Shown one piece after another: positions 15,595 to 23,482 of a DNA stretch of 64,000 bases. The translations under genes and the position numbers were made by a program. Origin of the DNA: CAZAQK01 sp050249355. GTDB taxonomy: Bacteria; Pseudomonadota; Alphaproteobacteria; Rickettsiales; SXRF01. Location of the stretch: NCBI GenBank assembly GCA_050249355.1, contig JBFWQQ010000001.1, forward strand, positions 1 to 64,000. The letters run 5' to 3'. Numbering within the stretch: the first letter of the stretch is position 1; each line of letters begins with the position of its first letter. The notes under the pieces are model-generated. The model saw only the letters and a program-made list of their open reading frames with translations, was not told where the DNA came from and ran no database searches.

Positions 15595-17029
15595 CCCATT
15601 AAACAACGGCAATGTGCCGTCCTACGGTTGTATGCAATCTCGGATACTACGCACAATCAAAACCTTCACCTTCCGGCTAACGCTGGTATATGTGGGGCTG
15701 TTTGCGCTGTCGGTCATATTTCTGTTCGGCTTCATCTACACTTTCTCCATGAGCTATGTGCGCGACCAGATGGCAAACTATGTGCGCGGACAGTATTATT
15801 ACTTGCTCAACGCATACCGGGAGAACGGCTCCGAGGGGGTGGAACAGAGCATACAGGAACTCATGCTCGACGATCCTGAAGGCACCGAGATCTACCTGCT
15901 GGTGAACAAGGAAAAAGAAAAACTGGCCGGCAACCTGAACAAATGGCCTGAAACCGTCGGGATCATCGGCCCATTCGAAGATAATGGCGAATGGATACGT
16001 TTCCAGATCGAGGATATGAGAGACCAGCTCAGCGGCATCGAAGTGAACGCCATCCGTATTCCCCTTTCGGAATGGCGCTCGTTACTGGTAGGCCAGAGCA
16101 CGCTGAATACCGACAAGATCGAGCAGACCATTATACAAACCTTCTGGGCCAGCATGGCCTTGAGTTTCCTGATGGCGCTCACCGGCGCATTGATCCTGAC
16201 ACGCAGCGTGGTCGGCCGTATCAATGTCATCAATCAGTCGGCAGGCCGCATCATGCAGGGCAATATCTCCGAACGCTTCCCGTTCACACCGGGAGGCGAT
16301 GAGTTCGATGAGTTATCGCTCAACCTCAACCGCATGCTCGATACCATCGAAAACCTGCTGCAGTCCTTATCGCAATTTGCCAACAATATCGCACACGATC
16401 TGCGTAGCCCGCTCAACCGTATCATTTCGCGGCTGGACGCCGGATTGCGTGATATCGAACCGAAGAACCCGGCCATGACCCTGTTGCGTAAGAATATCCA
16501 TGACATGGAAAATCTGGTCGATACGTTCAACGCCATTCTTAAAATATCCGAGCTTGAGGCCAATACTGAAATGCGGCCATCGGAACTGTGCGACCTGCAG
16601 GAGATACTGGCCGAGGTGGCCGAATTCTATGAGCCTTATGCAATCGAACACGGACTGGCACTGCGCTGCAACCCGCATGAGCCCACGCTGGTATATGGAG
16701 ACAAGAAATTATTGACCCAGGCGTTTGCCAATCTGATCGACAATGCCTTGAAATTCACGCCGTCCGGTGGCAGTGTCACGATTGACACCGAACGTACGGA
16801 GCACTTTGCCACTGCGGTTATCGCCGATACAGGCCCCGGTATTCCCGCTGACCGCAGGAAGAAAGTATTTGAGAAATTCGTGCGGCTGGAACAAAGCCGT
16901 AACACGAAAGGCAATGGCCTGGGGCTGAGCATGGTTGATGCGATTGCGCGTATACATACTGCGCGTATAGAACTAGACGATAACACGCCGGGATTGATCG
17001 TGCGCATCTTTTTCCCGCGCGGAGCATAA
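15587..17029 (+). CDS. Sensor histidine kinase
   Basis: This 480-residue inner-membrane kinase has TM1 at about 31-52, a periplasmic domain of about 130 residues, TM2 at about 186-206, HAMP, HisKA with H270 in NNIAHDLRSPL, and HATPase (N-box NLIDNALKF, G1 DTGPGIP, G2 GNGLGLS). The start is uncertain: GTG 15587 overlaps the regulator, while ATG 15632 would remove 15 residues; neither has a clear ribosome site. bdhA follows by 10 nt, suggesting one operon of regulator, kinase and dehydrogenase. Confidence 0.9.
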   Translation: MINPLNNGNVPSYGCMQSRILRTIKTFTFRLTLVYVGLFALSVIFLFGFIYTFSMSYVRDQMANYVRGQYYYLLNAYRENGSEGVEQSIQELMLDDPEGTEIYLLVNKEKEKLAGNLNKWPETVGIIGPFEDNGEWIRFQIEDMRDQLSGIEVNAIRIPLSEWRSLLVGQSTLNTDKIEQTIIQTFWASMALSFLMALTGALILTRSVVGRINVINQSAGRIMQGNISERFPFTPGGDEFDELSLNLNRMLDTIENLLQSLSQFANNIAHDLRSPLNRIISRLDAGLRDIEPKNPAMTLLRKNIHDMENLVDTFNAILKISELEANTEMRPSELCDLQEILAEVAEFYEPYAIEHGLALRCNPHEPTLVYGDKKLLTQAFANLIDNALKFTPSGGSVTIDTERTEHFATAVIADTGPGIPADRRKKVFEKFVRLEQSRNTKGNGLGLSMVDAIARIHTARIELDDNTPGLIVRIFFPRGA

Positions 17030-17039
17030 TGGAGGACGC

Positions 17040-17822
17040 ATGTTAAAAGGAAAGAACGCCATCGTCACCGGGTCAACCTCGGGTATCGGAAACGCTGTTG
17101 CCGTGGCGCTGGCAAGGGAAGGCTGCAACATCATCCTGAATGGATTCGGCGATAGTGCCGCCATTGATACGCTGGTCAGATCCATGCAGGAGAAACATCG
17201 CGTAACGGTGGATTACAGCCCTGCCGATATGACCCGGCCCAATGAGATAAAGGAAATGGTGGAAATGGCACAGAAGCGATTCGGCAATGTCGATATTCTG
17301 GTTAATAACGCCGGAATCCAGCATACCGACCGTATCGAAAATTTCCCGGAAGACAAGTGGGACGCCATCATCGCCATCAACCTGTCGGCCGCGTTCCATG
17401 CGATTCGCCACAGCATAGGCGGTATGCAGCAGCGTGGCTTCGGCCGTATCATCAATATTGCTTCGGTGCATGGGTTGGTCGCTTCGGTCAATAAATCAGC
17501 GTATGTGGCAGCCAAGCATGGTATCGTCGGCCTGACCAAAGTGGTGGCGCTGGAGAACGCGCAAAGCAACATCACCTGCAATGCCATTTGCCCGGGCTGG
17601 GTACACACGCCGCTGGTACAGAAGCAGATCGACGCGCTGGCCGAACGCGAACACATCGACACTGAAGCGGCTACCAAAAAACTGCTGGGAGAAAAACAGC
17701 CGTCCATGCGCTTTGTGCAGCCGGAACAGATCGGCGGTATGGTCGTTTTCCTGTGTGGGCCGAACGCTTCTGCCATGACCGGTGAAATGATGACCATGGA
17801 TGGCGGCTGGCTGGCCCAGTAA
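17040..17822 (+). CDS. bdhA: 3-hydroxybutyrate dehydrogenase
   Basis: This 260-residue classical short-chain dehydrogenase interconverts 3-hydroxybutyrate and acetoacetate with NAD. It shows the Rossmann motif TGSTSGIG, LVNNAGIQ, the catalytic Ser region INIASVHGLVAS, the YVAAKHG active site and CPGWVHTPLVQKQI, which is typical of BdhA. GGAGG precedes the ATG. It lies behind the two-component genes and its stop abuts that of the convergent CobD-like gene with no gap. PHB-cycle or ketone use is inferred; no other PHB gene is in the window. Confidence 0.9.
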   Translation: MLKGKNAIVTGSTSGIGNAVAVALAREGCNIILNGFGDSAAIDTLVRSMQEKHRVTVDYSPADMTRPNEIKEMVEMAQKRFGNVDILVNNAGIQHTDRIENFPEDKWDAIIAINLSAAFHAIRHSIGGMQQRGFGRIINIASVHGLVASVNKSAYVAAKHGIVGLTKVVALENAQSNITCNAICPGWVHTPLVQKQIDALAEREHIDTEAATKKLLGEKQPSMRFVQPEQIGGMVVFLCGPNASAMTGEMMTMDGGWLAQ

Positions 17823-18833
17823 CTACATCACTACGCCCAGCAGCAACAGTAATAGCAAATGCTGAACCGCAAACAGGTATTGTGCCGTTCGGATATGCTC
17901 CGGCAGCAGTTTTACCGTTCCACTGCCCAGCCATGCCTTTGCGGTATATGCCGAAGGCGGGCCACCCAGCGTGACCTGCAGCACAGTAGCGATACATGCA
18001 ACTTGCAGGGCCTGCGGCAATATGCTCGGCATGGCTTGTGCGTTCTTTGTGCCATGGTCGGTTTTTGACATGTATTGCCAGATGGACGCTGCGGTCTGCT
18101 TCATTTTCCCTCGTGACTGGAACAGCGCCGCAACAATCCACATGCACGCCACCATGCGCGAAGGAATCCAGTGCATCACCAGATATACGCCTTGCGCGGG
18201 TTTCCCAAAGGCGCTGCCGGATATGGCGAATGTCTCATACATCAGCGTCACCAGCAGGCAGAAAAAAAGACCGGGCAGGCCACCCAGCAGATACCACATA
18301 ACCGGGGCAAATATTTTTTCGGCGAACTGCACCGCCTGGTATTCCACAGCCGCGCGCGCCACCCCATGCGCATCCAGCCGCGCGTGATGCCGCCATACGG
18401 TGCCCTCCAGCGCCTGCTGTGCCAGCTGCAGTTTCTGATCGATAAGCGCCGTACGTATGGTGCTGGCAACATCCCAGGTGGGACGCACCGGAATCAGCAG
18501 AAACAGCAGCACAACATCCAGAAAACGCCCAGTGGCTGTCGATATAGCTGTAACTATGATCCCCACCACAACCGAAAGGATGAATATGGCCGCCACCACC
18601 ACCAGACCGCGCATCTGCCGTTCGCCGTCGCTGCGGTGTTCCCGGTTGAGCTTACGCTCCATGGTGCGCAGTGGCCGGGCAGGCCAGTGCAGAAGCGGTG
18701 ATATGCCCAGACGGTCAACCAGCGCTTTTGGCCCGGCCAGCAGTGCATTCATCACTAATGCGATAACGACAATAACGGCATGTTCCACGACAGCAATCCA
18801 ATATAATTTATGGCAGCATAGGTTTTTTTGCAT
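17823..18833 (-). CDS. Divergent CobD/CbiB (AmpE-like) family membrane protein
   Basis: This protein of up to 336 residues has several membrane segments and an overall match to CobD/CbiB: ERKLNRE near the N-terminus, LDAHGVARAAVEY, FAPVMWYLLGGLPGL, WIPSRM, and the LGGPPSAY ... LLPEHIRTAQYLF end. The acidic and polar signature residues of the enzyme are replaced: GDP is AGP, AENxVDG is AVQFAEK, NTLDSMVGY is VTLMYETFA, and SPN...GW is absent. It therefore probably does not make adenosylcobinamide phosphate, and no cobalamin genes are near. The start is uncertain: the ATG at 18833 leaves almost no gap to rsmA; an internal GTG is possible. Confidence 0.65.
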   Translation of the reverse strand: MQKNLCCHKLYWIAVVEHAVIVVIALVMNALLAGPKALVDRLGISPLLHWPARPLRTMERKLNREHRSDGERQMRGLVVVAAIFILSVVVGIIVTAISTATGRFLDVVLLFLLIPVRPTWDVASTIRTALIDQKLQLAQQALEGTVWRHHARLDAHGVARAAVEYQAVQFAEKIFAPVMWYLLGGLPGLFFCLLVTLMYETFAISGSAFGKPAQGVYLVMHWIPSRMVACMWIVAALFQSRGKMKQTAASIWQYMSKTDHGTKNAQAMPSILPQALQVACIATVLQVTLGGPPSAYTAKAWLGSGTVKLLPEHIRTAQYLFAVQHLLLLLLLGVVM

Positions 18834-18866
18834 TAAATGGGTAGCAGTTTAGCCATACAGCCCGCC

Positions 18867-19724
18867 ATGACCGATACACTTGCCAATCTGCCACCATTAA
18901 AAGACGTGATCCGCATGCATGAGTTGCAGGCAAAGAAATCCCTCGGCCAGCATTTCCTTCTGGATGGCCGCATTACCGATGATATCGCCCGTTACGCCGG
19001 TGACCTCAGCGCCTGCCATGTGATCGAGGTGGGCCCGGGACCGGGTGGCTTGACCCGTTCATTATTACGGGGGGGGGCACTGCATGTGCACGTGATCGAA
19101 AAGGACGTACGCTGCCTTGCACTTCTCGAAGAATTACGTCAGGCCGCACCGGGTCGGCTGAGCGTGCACAACGACGACGCGCTGAAATTCGATTACTCGG
19201 CTATTCCTTCACCACGCAAGATCGTCGCCAACCTGCCATATAACGTCGGCACTCTCATGCTTTTGAACTGGCTGGATATGATCTACCGGGATCCCGGCAG
19301 CTTCACCTCGCTGACGCTGATGTTCCAGAAAGAAGTCACCGAACGCATCATCGCAGCACATGGTAATAAGGATTATGGCCGGTTGTCGGTACTATGCCAG
19401 TGGCTATGCGACGTGCGCACCGACATGACTTTGCCGCCGGGTGCATTTGTGCCGCCGCCCGCCGTTTCTTCGGCGGTAGTGACGCTGACACCACGCGCTA
19501 CGCCGCTGGTGGATGTAAAAAAAGAAACGCTGGAAAAGGTCATGGCCGCCGCATTCGGCCAGCGCCGCAAAATGCTGCGCAAAGCCTTAAAGCCTACATC
19601 GAACGATGTGGAAGCGTTGCTTGCATCTGCAGGAATTGATCCAACGTGGCGCGCCGAGCAGGTGGATGTGCGCACATTGTGCGCCCTTGCGCGCGCTTAT
19701 CAGGAACAGGCCGCCGGGCTATAA
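18867..19724 (+). CDS. rsmA: 16S rRNA dimethyladenosine transferase
   Basis: RsmA (KsgA) dimethylates two adjacent adenines in helix 45 of 16S rRNA. The frame gives 285 residues from ATG 18867 or 295 from ATG 18837. The family N-terminus KKSLGQHFLLD, the SAM motif EVGPGPGGLTRSLL and the catalytic NLPYNVGT are intact; the C-terminal domain ends normally. The shorter start is preferred because the longer one would leave 3 nt to the divergent gene. A run of nine G (19069-19077) codes for RGGA in the SAM domain. The last 6 nt overlap the gmk 3' end. Confidence 0.95.
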   Translation: MTDTLANLPPLKDVIRMHELQAKKSLGQHFLLDGRITDDIARYAGDLSACHVIEVGPGPGGLTRSLLRGGALHVHVIEKDVRCLALLEELRQAAPGRLSVHNDDALKFDYSAIPSPRKIVANLPYNVGTLMLLNWLDMIYRDPGSFTSLTLMFQKEVTERIIAAHGNKDYGRLSVLCQWLCDVRTDMTLPPGAFVPPPAVSSAVVTLTPRATPLVDVKKETLEKVMAAAFGQRRKMLRKALKPTSNDVEALLASAGIDPTWRAEQVDVRTLCALARAYQEQAAGL

Positions 19725-20372
19725 CGATGCAATGAACTGCCCCAGACCTTCCTGGCGCACCCGGCGCAGGCGCTCGGCACGCAGTATGGCATCAATACGC
19801 TCCAGCGTTTCATCAAGATCCTGGTTGATCAGCACATAGTCATATTCCGCCCAGTGACTGATTTCTGCCTGCGCCTTGTCCATGCGGCGCGCCACCACCT
19901 CGGCACTGTCCTGTGCGCGGACCTTCAGGCGGCGTTCCAGCTCGGTCATGGACGGCGGCAGGATGAACACGCTGACCACTTCGTTTTCCGCACGTTCTTT
20001 CAGCTGTTTGGTTCCCTGCCAGTCGATATCGAACAATACATCGGTGCCGCAGATAAGATTTTCCGCCACGAACTGGCGCGGGGTGCCGTAAAAATAGTCG
20101 AACACACGGGCATGCTCGAGCAGGCTGCCTGCTTGCACCATATGCTGGTATTTCGTATCGTTGATAAAGAAATAGTCTTTGCCATCCGTTTCACCGGGCC
20201 GGGAAGGACGGGTGGTAACCGATACCGACATGACCATCTTTTCATGGGCAGCCGCATCCTTGTAACGATCAAGCAAGCGGCGCGACAGCGTGGTTTTACC
20301 CGCGCCCGATGGCGATGACAATACGAACATCAACCCGCGACGCTTTACTTCCACTGCCTGTTGTAACGACAT
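19719..20372 (-). CDS. gmk: Guanylate kinase
   Basis: This 217-residue enzyme phosphorylates GMP to GDP using ATP. The P-loop SSPSGAGKTTLSRRLL is at the N-terminus, followed by SVTTRPSRPGETDGKDYFFI for GMP binding and DVLFDIDWQGTKQLKE. It precedes nothing in an obvious operon except the Sco1-like gene 7 nt upstream on the same strand, so the two may be co-transcribed. It is convergent with rsmA. Confidence 0.97.
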   Translation of the reverse strand: MSLQQAVEVKRRGLMFVLSSPSGAGKTTLSRRLLDRYKDAAAHEKMVMSVSVTTRPSRPGETDGKDYFFINDTKYQHMVQAGSLLEHARVFDYFYGTPRQFVAENLICGTDVLFDIDWQGTKQLKERAENEVVSVFILPPSMTELERRLKVRAQDSAEVVARRMDKAQAEISHWAEYDYVLINQDLDETLERIDAILRAERLRRVRQEGLGQFIASL

Positions 20373-20379
20373 ACGTTCC

Positions 20380-21072
20380 CTATTGCAGATACGGCTTTAT
20401 GGCATCCGCCAGTTCCTGTTCCGATACATCATAGCGGAAATGCTCGACATAGTTGCCTTGCGGATCCATCAGATACACATAGCCGGAGTGATCTACCATA
20501 TAGTTATCGCCAGCACCATGTCCGACATGCGCCGAGTGATCGCCACTCTCCTGTGCGCCATAACCATCGGCTTGCTCTGTCGGTTGCTGTGCCTGCGCAT
20601 AGTATACCTTATAGGCATCCGCCGCCGATTTTACCTGCTCCGCTGTACCGGTCAGCCCGACAATACGCGCATCAAAATTACTCAGGTAATCTTTCATTAC
20701 GGCCGGTGTATCACGGCCGGGATCCACGCTGATGAACAGCGGCGCCACCTTATCAGCCTTATCGCCCAGGAGTTCCATTAAACTGGAAAACGTTGATACC
20801 GTAACCGGGCAGATATCCGGACAATGCGTAAAACCGAAAAATACCAGCATGATTTTACCCCGGTAATCCTGCTCGGTACGCTCGGCCCCCGTATGATCAA
20901 TCAGGGTGAATTTTCCACCAACGCTAGCAGGCGCTACGTAGCCTTCGGCGTCTTCCCCTGATACGGCAACCGCATCAGCTTCGGGGGCAGGCTGGCGGCC
21001 CTGGGTAGCCCACAACAATACAGCAGTCGCAACCAGAAAAAGCAGGGCAACGATAGAGAAAAGTTTATTCAT
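20380..21072 (-). CDS. Sco1/SenC family copper chaperone
   Basis: This 230-residue protein has an N-terminal membrane anchor (residues about 4-22) and a periplasmic thioredoxin-like domain. The copper ligands are C84 and C88 in THCPDICPV and H195 in VDHSGYVYL. It probably delivers copper to the CuA site of cytochrome oxidase. It has an extra loop at about 160-190 holding a HSAHVGH cluster, which is not usual and might bind metal. The gene lies near the cytochrome bc1 assembly chaperone, matching a respiratory-chain theme. Confidence 0.93.
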   Translation of the reverse strand: MNKLFSIVALLFLVATAVLLWATQGRQPAPEADAVAVSGEDAEGYVAPASVGGKFTLIDHTGAERTEQDYRGKIMLVFFGFTHCPDICPVTVSTFSSLMELLGDKADKVAPLFISVDPGRDTPAVMKDYLSNFDARIVGLTGTAEQVKSAADAYKVYYAQAQQPTEQADGYGAQESGDHSAHVGHGAGDNYMVDHSGYVYLMDPQGNYVEHFRYDVSEQELADAIKPYLQ

Positions 21073-21145
21073 AACAGCACTTAATTCTTTATTTTTAGTA
21101 GGTTAATCATATGCGGGCCGTAAAAACTGTTCCCGCGCTGGTTGA

Positions 21146-21174
21146 TTGTCGCATTAGCATTTTTGTGTTAAAAT
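21146..21174 (+). promoter_or_regulatory. Sigma-70-like promoter
   Basis: TTGTCG and TAAAAT are separated by 17 nt, 29 nt upstream of the ATG at 21204. It lies in the 131-nt divergent gap between the Sco1-like gene and the next plus-strand gene. Confidence 0.6.
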
Positions 21175-21203
21175 AAGTTAAACGATACAGTGCGATAGCT
21201 ACC

Positions 21204-21824
21204 ATGCTGGCTTTAGTGAACACCGCTTATATTCCCGTTAGCACGCAACCGCTGGTCAATACCGCGATACCGGAAAATATTGCGCAACGTGTGCCATATG
21301 ACAATGTCGCTCCCCCTGTTTCTAGCCCGCGAACCGAGCCGGATGCAAGAGGGAATCGACAATTTTTTTCATCCTCCCCGATACCGACCGCTTCGCAAAC
21401 CCCACCACCGGAACAGACTGCATACGGCAAACCGCTGTCTGGCGCGCCATTTGGGGCACCTGCCACATTGCTTGCCCAGCTTATCGGGCAGCCGGTTCCC
21501 CAACAGACAAGCAACCAGTTGCGCACGATACTCAGCGAATATGAAAAATTGCTGACCAACAGCCAGATCAAATACCTGCCCAGCAATGCCGGACGCCCAG
21601 CGGCCGAACCGGCAGGCGCATTTTCCCGGCTGCTGGCACAACCGGCAAAGCAGCAACAGGCAACCCGCAGCGAGAACCGGATAAATACCAGCTCGCCGGC
21701 AGAATCGGCTGAAGATGATGGAAATTATCAGGACGTGGCACCCGCACGCACAGCGGCCACTATGGCATCAAATGCCTACCGCGCCAGTGCAGCACGCAAT
21801 AAAACACTAGAAGCAGTTAGCTGA
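21204..21824 (+). CDS. Hypothetical Pro/Ala/Gln-rich protein
   Basis: This 206-residue protein of low complexity is rich in Pro, Ala, Ser, Thr and Gln and probably mostly disordered. There is one more ordered stretch (ATLLAQLIGQPVPQQ then LRTILSEYEKLLTN) around residues 85-125. No signal peptide or known domain is seen. A well-formed promoter precedes it and the frame is long, so it is likely real. Its 3' end overlaps the convergent chaperone gene by 8 nt. Function is unknown. Confidence 0.6.
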   Translation: MLALVNTAYIPVSTQPLVNTAIPENIAQRVPYDNVAPPVSSPRTEPDARGNRQFFSSSPIPTASQTPPPEQTAYGKPLSGAPFGAPATLLAQLIGQPVPQQTSNQLRTILSEYEKLLTNSQIKYLPSNAGRPAAEPAGAFSRLLAQPAKQQQATRSENRINTSSPAESAEDDGNYQDVAPARTAATMASNAYRASAARNKTLEAVS

Positions 21825-22353
21825 CAAAGCTGGCTTTGCCAGCCAGCAGATCGTCCAGGGATTGCGTATGCAGGTGGTCGCGGTTGCGCTCCACATACGC
21901 CATCAACGCATCGAGCTGCGCATCTTCCACCGCATCGCTCTCGCGGTACAGGTTACGGCGCAGGCTTTCCTTCATCGCTTGCGGGTTGCCGATATGCTTT
22001 TCATATGTCTGCAGGCGACCATAAAATGCCTGCGCCATGGCATTTACACGTTTACCGGTGCCGGTATCGGTCGAGCCCATTTCACGCAAACTGCGATCCA
22101 TGTCGGCAAAGAATACCTCGGATAATACGCGCACAAATTCACTGGTTTGCGTGCTTACGTCCTGCTGCAGCCGGTTGGCCAGTAAAAACAGGTGCAGCAC
22201 GATAAGGTCGAACCGGCCATCCACTGTGTCTGGCACATTCTGCCTGGCATAGAACCACGGCGAGCGCGCCTGATTCACCAACGCATTATACGCTGCGTGT
22301 GCCTCGTAGGTATAGGGGCTGGATGAAAATATCTTTTTTACCGTCGACAACAT
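21817..22353 (-). CDS. Ubiquinol-cytochrome c chaperone family (CBP3-like)
   Basis: This 178-residue protein matches the Cbp3/UPF0174 family that assists assembly of the cytochrome bc1 complex. Typical parts are YNALVNQARSPWFYA, VPDTVDGRFDLIVLHLFLL and EMGSTDTGTGKRVNAMAQAF. It acts in the cytosol or at the inner membrane. It is 47 nt downstream of rpoH on the same strand and may be read with it. Confidence 0.9.
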   Translation of the reverse strand: MLSTVKKIFSSSPYTYEAHAAYNALVNQARSPWFYARQNVPDTVDGRFDLIVLHLFLLANRLQQDVSTQTSEFVRVLSEVFFADMDRSLREMGSTDTGTGKRVNAMAQAFYGRLQTYEKHIGNPQAMKESLRRNLYRESDAVEDAQLDALMAYVERNRDHLHTQSLDDLLAGKASFVS

Positions 22354-22400
22354 GGCGCCCCCCTGATGTTTATTATGAAGGAAATATAATGGCGAACAGG

Positions 22401-23267
22401 TTACTGCGCAATCATTGCCTGCTGCAGTTTTTCGAAGGCACGCACTTCAATCTGGCGCACGCGTTCGCGGGAAATGCCATAGGCCTGGCTCAGGTCTTCC
22501 AGCGTATCTGCCGGCTCCTGCAGGCGGCGGCGGGTAAGAATGTCGCGCTCACGTTCATTAAGGCTCATCATGGCATTGGCGAGCAGGGCACGCTTATTCT
22601 GCAATTCCTGATGATCGGCAAGCACGGTTTCCTGATCGGCGCGGTCATCCACGAGGAATGCCATTTTCTCTTCTTCGCTTTCATGCGACATGGCGCTGTT
22701 CAGATACACGTCGCTGCTGGACATGTGATTGTCCATATCGATGACGTCCTTCTCGCTCACATCAAGCAGGCGGGCAATATTGCTGGCCTGCTCGTGCGAC
22801 AGGCTGCGCTCATTTTCAATACCGATCTTTTTCTTCAGTTTGCGCAGGTTGAAGAACAGGCGTTTTTGCGTAGCGGAGGTTCCCACCTTTACCGTAGACC
22901 AGCTGCGCAGGATATATTCCTGGATGGCAGCGCGTATCCACCACATGGCGTAAGTGGCAAGGCGAAAGCCCTTGGCAGGATCAAAACGTTTTACTGCCTG
23001 CATCATGCCAATATTGCCTTCGGCAATGAGGTCGCCCATCGGCAGGCCATAGCCTTTATATTTAAAGGCAATCTTGGCGACCAGACGCAGGTGGCTCGTC
23101 ACCAGCCGGTGCGCTGCCTCGATATCACCCTCTTCAGCCCAGCGGCGCGATAATTCCTGCTCTTCTTTTTTTGTAAGCAGCGGAATTTTCGCGATTTCCT
23201 GCAAGTACCGGCGCAGGCCATCCTGCGATGAAACTATGGCGGGCAATGCGATATTTTGACTGGTCAT
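22401..23267 (-). CDS. rpoH: RNA polymerase sigma-32 (heat shock sigma factor)
   Basis: This 288-residue sigma-70 family protein has region 2 (LIAEGNIGMMQAVKRFDP, ATYAMWWIRAAIQEYIL) and region 4 (YGISRERVRQIEVRAFEKLQ). The RpoH box QKRLFFNLRKL between regions 2 and 3 identifies it as sigma-32. GGAG lies 6 nt before the ATG. A strong promoter lies about 40-65 nt upstream, overlapping a heat-shock-like promoter, so autoregulation is plausible. Confidence 0.97.
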   Translation of the reverse strand: MTSQNIALPAIVSSQDGLRRYLQEIAKIPLLTKKEEQELSRRWAEEGDIEAAHRLVTSHLRLVAKIAFKYKGYGLPMGDLIAEGNIGMMQAVKRFDPAKGFRLATYAMWWIRAAIQEYILRSWSTVKVGTSATQKRLFFNLRKLKKKIGIENERSLSHEQASNIARLLDVSEKDVIDMDNHMSSSDVYLNSAMSHESEEEKMAFLVDDRADQETVLADHQELQNKRALLANAMMSLNERERDILTRRRLQEPADTLEDLSQAYGISRERVRQIEVRAFEKLQQAMIAQ

Positions 23268-23304
23268 TCAAGTCTCCTTCGATCCGGGCATCTTCTATAA
23301 CACA

Positions 23305-23333
23305 ATTATAATGGATATGCAATGACATTTCAA
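23305..23333 (-). promoter_or_regulatory. rpoH promoter with overlapping heat-shock-like motif
   Basis: On the minus strand TTGAAA-N17-TATAAT is a near-perfect vegetative promoter. The same bases also read CTTGAAA ... CCATTAT, close to the sigma-32 pattern CTTG-N17-CYTATNT of alphaproteobacteria. Confidence 0.8.
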
Positions 23334-23355
23334 GGGCTTGCGCCGTAAGCCCTTG
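23331..23355. repeat. 9-bp inverted repeat at the rpoH -35 region
   Basis: CAAGGGCTT / AAGCCCTTG with a 7-nt loop overlaps the -35 element of the rpoH promoter. It may be an operator or the terminator hairpin of the upstream leftward transcript; there is no T-tract after it on the minus strand. Confidence 0.6.
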
Positions 23356-23387
23356 TTATACAAAGTGTAGTATGCGCCGCGTAAATT

Positions 23388-23423
23388 CTAAATATGAATC
23401 GGTCGGCCCAGCACCGCAAGGCT
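23388..23423 (-). repeat. Second copy of the lpd 3' end
   Basis: Reading leftward these bases give SLAVLGRPIHI and a stop, matching the true lpd end ALAVLGRAIHM and stop at 24361-24396. Seventeen bases (CGGCCCAGCACCGCAAG) are identical in both copies. The two copies are direct repeats about 970 bp apart and flank the pseudopilin gene. No further homology to lpd extends beyond this stretch. Confidence 0.75.
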
Positions 23424-23482
23424 GAAAAATACGTAGTTACTAAACTGCAGAACCGCAATCTTTTAAAGGAAGCTTTACCCCA

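Noticed and set aside
21168..21181. TTAA-N6-TTAA near the 21.2 kb promoter as a CtrA box
   Set aside because: Spacing is six, not seven, and it overlaps the -10 element by chance AT-richness.
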